Assembly (NCBI GenBank): GCA_028876385.1
Contig: JAGWSF010000080.1
Location: 1-43,327 of the forward strand
From: Acidobacteriota bacterium
GTDB lineage: Bacteria > Actinomycetota > Acidimicrobiia > Acidimicrobiales > Palsa-688
DNA length: 43,327 nucleotides
Direction of reading: 5' to 3'
Below the pieces are notes generated by a model. That model worked only from the letters and a program-made list of their open reading frames with translations. It did not search any database and had not been told where the DNA came from. Shown one piece after another: positions 27,044-34,016 of the stretch. Position numbers and translations under genes: made by a program. Positions within the stretch are counted from its first letter, which is position 1, and the number at the start of each line of letters is the position of its first letter.

Positions 27044-27502
27044 ATGGCTCAACTCGCGGTGGGTGACCCGGCCCCGGACTTCACGCTCCTGGACCAGCAT
27101 GGCCGTTCGACGTCCCTGGAGGACTACCGGGGCCGCCACGTCCTCGTCTACTTCTACCCCAAGGCCGACACGCCGGGCTGCACCACCCAGGCCTGTGGCC
27201 TGCGCGACATCCTCGGAGACATCGGTGACAGCGCGGTAATCGGCATAAGCCCCGACAAGCCGGCCAAGCAGGCCAAATTCGACGACAAGTACAGTCTCGG
27301 CTTCCCGCTGCTCGCCGACGAGGACCATGCCGTGGCCGAGGCCTACGGGGTGTGGGGCGAGAAGAAGAACTACGGCAAGACCTACATGGGCATCATCCGG
27401 TCGGCGTTCCTCGTCGACGGCGCCGGTCGACTGGCCGGGGTCTGGTACAAGATCTCGCCGGCCGACACGCCGAAGAAGCTGCTCGCCGCCCTGGCCCCCT
27501 GA
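27044..27502 (+). CDS. bcp: thiol peroxidase of the Bcp/PrxQ family
   Basis: A 152-residue peroxiredoxin that reduces hydroperoxides. The peroxidatic Cys46 is in PKADTPGCTTQAC and the resolving Cys51 follows five residues later, as in the two-Cys atypical Bcp class. The segments GDPAPDFTLLDQHG, VLVYFYPK, FPLLADEDHAVAEAYGV and a GRLAGVWYKI near the end complete the thioredoxin fold. Length matches E. coli Bcp. It is monocistronic; the next gene is convergent, 31 bp away. Confidence 0.95.
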   Translation: MAQLAVGDPAPDFTLLDQHGRSTSLEDYRGRHVLVYFYPKADTPGCTTQACGLRDILGDIGDSAVIGISPDKPAKQAKFDDKYSLGFPLLADEDHAVAEAYGVWGEKKNYGKTYMGIIRSAFLVDGAGRLAGVWYKISPADTPKKLLAALAP

Positions 27503-27533
27503 GGTCACGGGGCCGGGGCGGCGGTCGCGCCGA

Positions 27534-28748
27534 TCAGCTCGGCGGGACCATCACGATGGTGCCGTTGTGGCCGCCGAAACCGAAGCTGTTGGACAGCGAC
27601 GGCCCCGGGGTCCACGGCCGCGCTTCGCCGGTGACCACGTCGAGATGGATCTCGGGGTCCATCTCGGTCAGGCCGGCGGTGGGCGGGATGGTCTTGTTGG
27701 CGATGGTGAGGGCCAGGGCCACGGCCTCGATGGCGCCGGCCGCACCGAGGGAGTGCCCGGTGATCCCCTTGACCGATGTGACCAGCGGTCCGGGCATCCC
27801 GAACACCCTGTTCAGCGCCTGGCTCTCGGCCATGTCGTTGGCCGGGGTGGACGTGCCGTGGGCGTTGACGTGGACGATGTCGGCGGCCGACAATCCGGCG
27901 TCGAGGATGGCCAACTCCATGCAGGCCACCGCGCCCGAACCGCCGGGGGCGGGGGCGGTGATGTGGTGGGCGTCGGCGGTGCTCGCGCCGCCGGCCAGCT
28001 CGGCGTAGATACGGGCGCCGCGAGCCACGGCCCGCTCGTACTCCTCGAGGACGAGCACCGCGCCACCCTCGCCCATCACGAAGCCGTCCCGTTTGGCGTC
28101 GAAGGGCATGGACAATCCGCTGGTGGACAGGGCCGTCATGTTGGCGAAGCCGGCCACACCTATGGGGGTCATGGCCGCCTCGGACGAACCGGCCAGGACG
28201 ACGTCGCAGCGGCCTGAGGCCACCAGGCGGGCGCCGGCGGCCACGCTCTGGGTTCCCGCCGCACAGGCCGTGACGATGGCCTCGCAGGGGCCGCACATGC
28301 CGTAGCGCATCGACACGTCGGCGGCGGCCCGATTGCCCATCATCATCGGCACGAGGAACGGGGTCACCCGCCGGGCGCCCTTCTCCATCATCAGGTGGAT
28401 CTGGTCCTCGAGGGTCTCGATGCCGCCGATGCCGGTGCCGATCAGCACGCCGGCGCGCGACGGGTCCACGCCCATGGCCGCCACCCCGCCGGCGTCGGCC
28501 ACGGCCTCGTCGGCGGCGACCGCCGCGAACTGGGTGAAGCGGTCCACGCGGCGGAGCTCTTTGGGCCCGTAGATCGACGAGGCGTCGAAGTCCTTCACCC
28601 GCCGGGGGCCCTCAGGGGCCGGCCCGAGCAGGCCGGACCAGAAGGCCTCCCGACCGATGCCGCACGGTGCCACCACGCCCAGGCCGGTGACCGCGACGCG
28701 CCGACCGGGGACGCCCGGGTGGCCCCCGGAGGGGAAGACGGCCAGCAT
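27534..28748 (-). CDS. fabF: 3-oxoacyl-ACP synthase II
   Basis: FabF elongates acyl-ACP with malonyl-ACP in type II fatty-acid synthesis. The product has 404 residues. The catalytic triad is present: Cys162 in VTACAAGTQ, His in NAHGTSTPAND, His in NSFGFGGHNG. The gatekeeper-loop Phe is in FGFGG. Start ATG 28748 forms a TGATG overlap with the acpP stop; the frame is open further upstream but that part is antisense to acpP. It is the last gene of fabD-fabH-acpP-fabF. Confidence 0.96.
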   Translation of the reverse strand: MLAVFPSGGHPGVPGRRVAVTGLGVVAPCGIGREAFWSGLLGPAPEGPRRVKDFDASSIYGPKELRRVDRFTQFAAVAADEAVADAGGVAAMGVDPSRAGVLIGTGIGGIETLEDQIHLMMEKGARRVTPFLVPMMMGNRAAADVSMRYGMCGPCEAIVTACAAGTQSVAAGARLVASGRCDVVLAGSSEAAMTPIGVAGFANMTALSTSGLSMPFDAKRDGFVMGEGGAVLVLEEYERAVARGARIYAELAGGASTADAHHITAPAPGGSGAVACMELAILDAGLSAADIVHVNAHGTSTPANDMAESQALNRVFGMPGPLVTSVKGITGHSLGAAGAIEAVALALTIANKTIPPTAGLTEMDPEIHLDVVTGEARPWTPGPSLSNSFGFGGHNGTIVMVPPS

Positions 28749-29014
28749 CAGAGCTTGGAGGTGACCAGCTCGAAGGCCTGACGCACGGTCTTGACTCCCT
28801 CGAGCTCGGATTCGTCGACCGAGATGTCGAATTGCTCCTCGAGGGCCATGACCAGCTCGACCAGATCGAGGCTGTCGGCGTCCAGGTCGTCGGCGAAATT
28901 GGCATCCGGGGTGACCGCTGTAGCGTCCACTTGGAGCACCTCGACGGCGCACTGCTTGAACTTCTCGAAGGCTTCGGCTTCCGCTTCGCCCATCGGCTGC
29001 TGTTCTTGTTCCAT
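28748..29014 (-). CDS. acpP: acyl carrier protein
   Basis: An 88-residue acidic acyl carrier protein. The phosphopantetheine Ser is in the DADSLDLVELVMALEE segment (DSL motif), and DLDAD, DESEL and the C-terminal helix fit AcpP. ATG 29014 is preferred over GTG 29020 because GGGAG lies about 5 bases upstream of it. The N-terminal 10 residues (EQEQQPMGEA) are a short acidic extension. It carries acyl chains for FabH and FabF, encoded on either side. Confidence 0.95.
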   Translation of the reverse strand: MEQEQQPMGEAEAEAFEKFKQCAVEVLQVDATAVTPDANFADDLDADSLDLVELVMALEEQFDISVDESELEGVKTVRQAFELVTSKL

Positions 29015-29060
29015 CACCACTCCCGGCTTCAGGTTTGATCTGTGAATGTAGTCCCCGGCG

Positions 29061-30053
29061 TCAGCGGCCAGGGGGGTCCTGCCAGCGCCAGACGGCCGAC
29101 GCCCAGGTCATGCCGGCACCGAAGCCGGCCAGAAGGAGATGGTCGCCGTCTTGGATGCGACCCTTCTCGATGGCATCTATGAGGGCCAGGGGGATGGAGG
29201 CCGAGCTGGTGTTGCCCGTGCGCTCGATCACCGTGGCGATGCGGTCCTTGCCCAGTCCCAGGCGCGACGCTGCGGCCTCGATGATGCGGATGTTGGCCTG
29301 GTGGGGCACGAAGAGGGCGATGTCGTCGACGCCGACTTTGGCCCGCTCCAGCGACTTGGTGGCCGACTCCACGGTGGCCAGCACGGCCCGGCGGAATACC
29401 TCCTTGCCGCGCATGACCATGCCCGACCCGTGCTGGGCGTACAGCAGCGGGACCAGGTTGCCGTCCACGCCGAGATCCCAGCCGAGCAGCGACCCCTCGC
29501 CGGGGACCGCTTCGAGCACCACCGCGCCCGCTCCGTCGCCGAAGAGGAACGCGTTGGTCCGGTCGGACCAGTTGGTGGCCCGGCTCAGGGTCTCGGCACC
29601 GATCAGCAGCACCCGTTCGGCGCCCGCCGAGATCAGGCCGCTGGCCGTGACCAGGCCGTAGGTGAAGCCGGCGCAAGCCGCGTTCAGGTCCATGGCGCCG
29701 CTGCGGATCCCGAGCGCGGCGGCCACCGAGGCCGAGTTGGCGGGGATCAGCTGATCCGGCGTGGTGGTGCAGACGATCACCAGCCCAATGTCGTCAGGTG
29801 AGACCCCGGCCCGCTCGAGGGCCTGGCGGCCGGCGTCGGCGGCGAGGATGCCGGTGGTGCCCAGCCCGCTGTCGGGGGGATCGGCGGGCGGGGGAGGGCT
29901 CACGAAGGGCCCGGTGGCACTGTGCCGGCTGCGGATACCGCTGCGCTCGAAGATCCACTCGTCGGTGGTCTCGAACAAAGTGGTGATGTCGGCGTTGGTC
30001 ACCACCCGCGGTGGTAGGGCGGTGCCCCACCCGGTGATCGTCACTCCGGTCAT
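29061..30053 (-). CDS. fabH: 3-oxoacyl-ACP synthase III
   Basis: FabH starts fatty-acid synthesis by condensing an acyl-CoA primer with malonyl-ACP. It has 330 residues; catalytic Cys127 (LNAACAGFTYG), His251 (VPHQANIRI) and Asn281 (RTGNTSSAS) are all present. After RSGIRSRHSATG the chain carries a Pro-rich insertion of roughly ten residues (VSPPPPADPPDSG), near the position of the usual dimer or primer-proximal loop. ATG 30053 overlaps the fabD stop (ATGA). Preference for branched or straight primers cannot be read from the sequence. Confidence 0.95.
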   Translation of the reverse strand: MTGVTITGWGTALPPRVVTNADITTLFETTDEWIFERSGIRSRHSATGPFVSPPPPADPPDSGLGTTGILAADAGRQALERAGVSPDDIGLVIVCTTTPDQLIPANSASVAAALGIRSGAMDLNAACAGFTYGLVTASGLISAGAERVLLIGAETLSRATNWSDRTNAFLFGDGAGAVVLEAVPGEGSLLGWDLGVDGNLVPLLYAQHGSGMVMRGKEVFRRAVLATVESATKSLERAKVGVDDIALFVPHQANIRIIEAAASRLGLGKDRIATVIERTGNTSSASIPLALIDAIEKGRIQDGDHLLLAGFGAGMTWASAVWRWQDPPGR

Positions 30054-31252
30054 GCGGTATGCAACCACACGATGGGCTGGCCCGCTTGGACCCTCTCGCC
30101 CGGGTGGGCCAGCCAACCCTCGAGGCGACCCCCGAAACCGGCCAGAACCTCGTCCTGGCCGACCGTCCCGAGCCTGGTCCCCACCTCGATGCGCTCACCC
30201 GGCCCGGGTCCGCCGGGCGCCGGCTCGAACACTCCGGCGACGGGGCTGATCACCACCCGCTCGGAGACGTAAAGCAGCTCGCCCTGGTGGTCGAGGGCGT
30301 AGGCGTGGAGGGCATCGTCGCCGGTCAGTGCCCCCACCAGCGCGTCGAGGTCGCCGGGGGTGGAGACGGTGAGGGTCGTGGCGCTCGGGAGAGTGGCGGC
30401 GATCATGGAACGCAGCGAGTCGCCCGGCCCCAGCTCCACGAAACAGGTTTCGGGGTCGAGGTGGACGTCGTCGAGGCCGGCCAGTCGCAGCACGCTCTGG
30501 TACCAGCGGATGGGGCTGCACAGCTGGGCCGACAGGAGCACCTTCCAGTCCTCACCGCGCTGGTGGAAGCGGCTGTCCACGTTGGCCACGACCGGCGTGT
30601 CGGGGTCGTGGATGGTCACCGTGGCCAGCATCTTGCGCAGGCGGTCGCGGGCCGGGGCCATGAACGGCGTGTGGAAGGCGCCCCCGACGCGCACCGCGAC
30701 GGACCGTTTGGCCCCCATCTCCATGGCCACGTCTACGGCGCGCTCCACCGATTCGGGGTGCCCGGCGATCACCGTCTCCTCGGGGCCGTTGAAGTTGGCC
30801 ACCCAGACCTCGCCGTCGGCCAGGCGGCAGGCGATGTCGACGGTGTCGGCCGGGCACCCCGCCACGACGGTCATCACGCCCGCCGACGCGTCGGCCGCGG
30901 CCTGCATGGCCTCGCCCCGCTCGGCCACCAGGCGCACCGACTCCTCGAACCCGAGGGCACCGCTGGCCGCCAGCGCGGTGTACTCACCCACCGAGTGGCC
31001 GGCCAGGCGGGTCGGCTCGATGCCGAGGCGTTCGACCGCGTCGAGCACGAGCAGGCTGAAGGTGAAGGTGGCGAGCTGGGCGTTGCGGGTCTCGGTCAGC
31101 TCGGCTTCGCCGGCCTCGGTCAGGAGATGGCCGATGTCCCGATCGGCGGCCACCGAGGCCTCCTCGACGACCTCCCACGAGGGATGGTCGACCCAGGGCG
31201 AACCCATCCCCGGCCTCTGCGCTCCTTGGCCGGGGAAGACGAAGGCGGGCAC
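30050..31252 (-). CDS. fabD: malonyl-CoA:ACP transacylase with C-terminal biotinyl/lipoyl-like domain
   Basis: FabD loads malonyl groups onto ACP. Residues 1-300 hold the transacylase: FPGQGAQ at the N-terminus, nucleophile Ser87 in AGHSVGEYTAL, and His194 in GGAFHTPFM. The protein is 400 residues, about 90 longer than usual. Residues 331-400 read like a biotinyl/lipoyl barrel: VVISPVAGVFEP, an EVGTRLGTVG turn, GGRLEGWLAHPGERV and AGQPIVWL. The position of the modified lysine (EAMKM in BCCP) is replaced by a shortened FGG-type turn and this whole segment contains no Lys, so it cannot be biotinylated or lipoylated. GTG 31252 has GAGGAGGAG 10 bases upstream. It is first in the fab operon. Confidence 0.93.
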   Translation of the reverse strand: MPAFVFPGQGAQRPGMGSPWVDHPSWEVVEEASVAADRDIGHLLTEAGEAELTETRNAQLATFTFSLLVLDAVERLGIEPTRLAGHSVGEYTALAASGALGFEESVRLVAERGEAMQAAADASAGVMTVVAGCPADTVDIACRLADGEVWVANFNGPEETVIAGHPESVERAVDVAMEMGAKRSVAVRVGGAFHTPFMAPARDRLRKMLATVTIHDPDTPVVANVDSRFHQRGEDWKVLLSAQLCSPIRWYQSVLRLAGLDDVHLDPETCFVELGPGDSLRSMIAATLPSATTLTVSTPGDLDALVGALTGDDALHAYALDHQGELLYVSERVVISPVAGVFEPAPGGPGPGERIEVGTRLGTVGQDEVLAGFGGRLEGWLAHPGERVQAGQPIVWLHTA

Positions 31253-31374
31253 TTTGGTTTCGCTCCTCCTCAGGGTGTGACGAATCGGGCGAGCGGGACG
31301 CCCGGGCTATCTGACCGGCCCGATCGCCGAAACGTAACGGCGGATCCCATCAAGCTAACTAGGTCTCGCCGCGG

Positions 31375-31404
31375 CCGGCGGGTTACCCCTGGGTAACCCG
31401 CCGG
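31375..31404. promoter_or_regulatory. 14-bp-arm palindrome upstream of fabD
   Basis: A perfect inverted repeat: CCGGCGGGTTACCC at 31375-31388, two bases, and its exact reverse complement at 31391-31404. It lies 123 bp before the fabD GTG and downstream of the upstream gene. The core GGGTTACCC-CT-GGGTAACCC with a 2-base centre suits a dimeric repressor operator better than an RNA hairpin, and no T tract follows on the minus strand. A terminator role for the upstream gene is the alternative. Confidence 0.55.
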
Positions 31405-31415
31405 TGCTGGCCCAC

Positions 31416-31507
31416 CTCAGCCCCCGGCCCATCAGGCGATGGGCGTCTCAGCCCCCGGCCCATCAGGCGATGGGCGTCTCAGTCCCGGCCCATCAGGCGA
31501 TGGGCCG
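31416..31507. repeat. three tandem 31-bp hairpin repeats at the 3' end of the RsbW-like gene
   Basis: Units start at 31416, 31447 and 31478 (the last 30 bp). Each contains GCCCATC-AGGC-GATGGGC, a 7-bp stem with a 4-base loop; in the third copy the stem extends to 9 bp. The third copy is the end of the coding region of the minus-strand gene (encoding HRLMGRD and the stop), the other two are downstream of its stop. Confidence 0.9.
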
Positions 31508-32810
31508 TGGCGTCTTCCTCGAAGCGCAGCGTCTTGACCAGGTGGACCACCGTGCCGCGCTCGGGCGCGGACTCGAAGCGGACCTGGTCCACGAGGGCGT
31601 GCATCAGGGCCAGGCCGCGGCCGTGCTCAGCCTCGGAGTCGGCCATCTCGGGCAAAGCGAGGGATCGGTGGTCGAAGCCCCTTCCCACGTCCACCACCCG
31701 GATGTGGGCGGCGCTCGGGTTGATGGTCACGGCCACGTCGTAGGCGTCCCCCGGACCGGAGTGGTCGATGACGTTGGCGCAGGCCTCGGTGACGGCCAGG
31801 TCCACCGCGTCGGCGTCGTCGGAGACTACCCCCACCTCGTCCATGGCGGCGCGGATCAGATGCCGGGTGACCGGCACGCTCAGAAGGTCCCGGGGTAGCT
31901 CCAGGGACAGCGTGACCTGGAAGCGGCGCTGTCCCTCCTCGTCGTCGGCCGGACCCTCCTCCGAGGGAGGCGGGGGCCAGCGGTAGCCGTGGGCCACCTC
32001 GGGATCCAGTTCGGACGTCAGGTCCACGACCATCCGGCACTCGCGGTCCCCCTCGGCCAGGCTCTCCATCATCGAGACGGCGGCGTGGCCCCCCACCCGC
32101 GCCGCTGCAGCCCCGGCCAGGGCCGAGGTGAAGCGGCACATCCCGGGGCTGGTGAGCGGACCGAACGGGCAGCGGCGGTTGCGCAGGACGAGGCGGGTCT
32201 GGTCGGCGTCCACCAACTCGAAGTCGGCGCCGAGCTGACGTTCCATCTCGATGACCGCCTCGCCGAGGGCTCGGCCGTCGGCCGGGGCGCCGAGGTGGGC
32301 GGCCATGTGGGCGGCCATGGTGCTGCCGGTGCATGCGGCGGCTTCCTCGAGGCTGCGGCCCGACCAGATCTCCGAGCTGAGCAACCCCAGCACATGGCCG
32401 GCCTGGAGCGGACCGGCGGCCCAGCGGCCCAGGTCCGAAGGGGGGAGGTCCAGGTCTCGCTGCGGTATGCGGGCCACCCCGAGGGCGACGACCGTCGCCT
32501 CCCCGTTAGACCCCAGGCCCGACGCCAGGCGGGCCGAATGGTCGTGGGCCCGGGTGGCGCCGTCGCCGACCGGGTCGCCGGGCAGCTCTCCGTCGGGCAG
32601 CGGCCGCAGTCGCAGCAGGCAGTGGCGCCCCGACCAGTCGAGGCTGGCCCACACCGGGCCCGGCTCCACCCCCCGGAGCCCGTCGTGGAGGATGGGTCGG
32701 GCCAGCTCGACCACGCCCGGCTCCGCGGCGTGACGACTCAGATGATCGGCGATGTCGGACTCGATCAGATCGGCAGCTCCCGCCACCCGGGTATCGACAC
32801 ACCAGTCCAT
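31479..32810 (-). CDS. RsbW-type ATPase fused to a Cys-containing sensor-like domain
   Basis: A 443-residue protein. The last 140 residues are a HATPase domain of the anti-sigma-factor kinase type: N box AVTEACANVIDHSG, G1 box VVDVGRGFD, G2 box EHGRGLALMHALVDQV. The middle (about residues 190-260) has RCPFGPLTSPGMCRF followed by helices and ECRMVVDL, similar to the Cys-bearing output/sensor domain seen in some ArsR-like regulators. The first 150 residues are unrecognised. This suggests a partner-switching regulator that responds to a ligand or redox signal. No anti-anti-sigma (STAS) or sigma gene is adjacent. ATG 32810 is the first reasonable start; the frame upstream runs into the divergent gene. 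Confidence 0.75.
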   Translation of the reverse strand: MDWCVDTRVAGAADLIESDIADHLSRHAAEPGVVELARPILHDGLRGVEPGPVWASLDWSGRHCLLRLRPLPDGELPGDPVGDGATRAHDHSARLASGLGSNGEATVVALGVARIPQRDLDLPPSDLGRWAAGPLQAGHVLGLLSSEIWSGRSLEEAAACTGSTMAAHMAAHLGAPADGRALGEAVIEMERQLGADFELVDADQTRLVLRNRRCPFGPLTSPGMCRFTSALAGAAAARVGGHAAVSMMESLAEGDRECRMVVDLTSELDPEVAHGYRWPPPPSEEGPADDEEGQRRFQVTLSLELPRDLLSVPVTRHLIRAAMDEVGVVSDDADAVDLAVTEACANVIDHSGPGDAYDVAVTINPSAAHIRVVDVGRGFDHRSLALPEMADSEAEHGRGLALMHALVDQVRFESAPERGTVVHLVKTLRFEEDATAHRLMGRD

Positions 32811-32878
32811 GTCCCAAGGTGTACCGCGATGGGCGTTTTTTGACTCCCATTGTCTCCCGGTGGGGGAGCCGCTCTCAC

Positions 32879-32892
32879 TACCGTGGCTGCTG
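32879..32892 (+). promoter_or_regulatory. candidate leaderless promoter of the coiled-coil gene
   Basis: TACCGT at 32879-32884, then 8 bp, then ATG 32893. It sits in the 82-bp divergent gap shared with the RsbW-like gene. Confidence 0.45.
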
Positions 32893-33684
32893 ATGAGCAT
32901 CGCCCTCGCCGTTTCCGCCGTGCTAGCCGCCGTGTTGGCCGTGATACTGGCCGTCGTGGCCCGGCGGGCCGCCGTCGCTCGTCGTCGCCACGCCGCAACG
33001 CGCGACGACCTGCAGGCCCGGCTGAGCGCGGCGTCGGCCCGCCTCGACGAGGTGGAGCAGGACAGACGGGCCGTGGAGGCCAGGGTCACCGCCGCCGAGG
33101 GTCGGGTGCGAGCCGCCGAGCAACGGGCGAGCGACGCCGAGCGCCGGGCCGGGGAGGCCGAGAAGCGGGTGGCCGAGGCCATGCGGCGAGCCGACGAGGC
33201 CCGCCTGCAGGCCGACGAGGCGACCCGTCCGGGATCGGCCGGTCCGGCGACCACCGCGGTATGGGAACTGGAGCACCTGCGCATAACGAGGGAATGGCTC
33301 GACGTGGTGGGCCCCGGTATCGGCCTCCCTCAGCCGTGGGACGGGACCATCGCCCCGGTGGTGGCCACCGAGCTGGCGGTGATACGCGAGACCATCGGCA
33401 CCCCGAGCGAGCTGACCCTCCTGGGCCCGTCGGCGCCGGCCAGTCCGGCTCACGCCGCGGTCGCGGCCCGCGTCAGTGTGGAGATGCTGCGCACCCTCGC
33501 CCGTTCCGGCGAGGAGATGGAGGTGTCGCTGAGCGCCGAGGCCTTGACCGTGGTGCAGCCCGTATGGCCCGATGAGGCGCCCCCCGACCTGTCCGGGCTG
33601 TCCGCAGTGGCCTCCGCCGGGGGGTTGTCTCTGTCGGTCACCGGCGCACCCGGCCGGATCGAGGCCCGGCTGCAGTTGGCGTGA
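32893..33684 (+). CDS. membrane-anchored coiled-coil protein with degenerate HATPase-like C-terminus
   Basis: A 263-residue protein: a single N-terminal membrane helix (residues 2-24, ALAVSAVLAAVLAVILAVVA), an Arg-rich stop-transfer, then a long coiled coil (about residues 35-105) of Ala/Glu/Arg heptads. The C-terminal 150 residues contain EHLRITREWLDVVG and SVEMLRTLARSGEEMEVSLS, ending in ASAGGLSLSV and RIEARLQL. This order resembles a histidine-kinase ATPase domain without the N-box Asn and G1 Asp, so I suspect a pseudokinase; no phospho-acceptor His is evident. It is divergent from the RsbW-like gene and overlaps the next gene (GTGA). Function unknown. Confidence 0.65.
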   Translation: MSIALAVSAVLAAVLAVILAVVARRAAVARRRHAATRDDLQARLSAASARLDEVEQDRRAVEARVTAAEGRVRAAEQRASDAERRAGEAEKRVAEAMRRADEARLQADEATRPGSAGPATTAVWELEHLRITREWLDVVGPGIGLPQPWDGTIAPVVATELAVIRETIGTPSELTLLGPSAPASPAHAAVAARVSVEMLRTLARSGEEMEVSLSAEALTVVQPVWPDEAPPDLSGLSAVASAGGLSLSVTGAPGRIEARLQLA

Positions 33685-34007
33685 GCGACCGACCGGCCAG
33701 GGACGACTTCCGCCGGGCGGTCATCGAATCGCTGTCCACCGTCGGCCCCGGTCAGGTGGTGAGCTACGGGGACCTCGCCGCCCAGGCCGGTCGGGCCGGC
33801 GCGGCCCGGGGGGTGGGTGCGGTCCTGGCATCGAGTTCGCCGGCCGAGGGCCTGTGCTGGTGGCGGGTCGTCTACGCCGACGGCCGCCTGGCGCCCGGTC
33901 ACGAACCCGTCCAGGCGCGGCTGCTCGAGTCCGAGGGGGTGACGGTCCGCGACGGGCGGGTGGTGGCCGCCGCGAGGTCGGGGCTGCCCCGGCGGCGGGC
34001 CGGGTAG
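33681..34007 (+). CDS. alkyltransferase-like protein (MGMT homologue without the active Cys)
   Basis: A 108-residue protein of the C-terminal MGMT fold. It has the helix-turn-helix region GPGQVVSYGDLAAQAGR and ARGVGAVLAS, but the methyl-acceptor motif PCHRV is replaced by CWWRVV, with Trp where Cys should be. Alkyltransferase-like (ATL) proteins with Trp here (usually PWHR) bind O6-alkylguanine, do not repair it directly and recruit nucleotide excision repair. The His of the motif is also replaced by Trp, which is less usual. The GTG start overlaps the upstream stop. It ends 9 bp before mscR, within whose gap the mscR promoter lies. Confidence 0.82.
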   Translation: MSDRPARDDFRRAVIESLSTVGPGQVVSYGDLAAQAGRAGAARGVGAVLASSSPAEGLCWWRVVYADGRLAPGHEPVQARLLESEGVTVRDGRVVAAARSGLPRRRAG

Positions 34008-34016
34008 CTTGGCGGC
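34005..34016 (+). promoter_or_regulatory. candidate leaderless promoter of mscR
   Basis: TAGCTT at 34005-34010 overlaps the ATL gene's stop codon (TAG) and is followed by 6 bp and ATG 34017. Confidence 0.5.

Noticed and set aside
32836..32845. TTTTTTGACT as a T tract or -35 element between the divergent genes
   Set aside because: No hairpin precedes it, and the distance to the TACCGT -10 is about 33 bp, too long for a -35/-10 pair.
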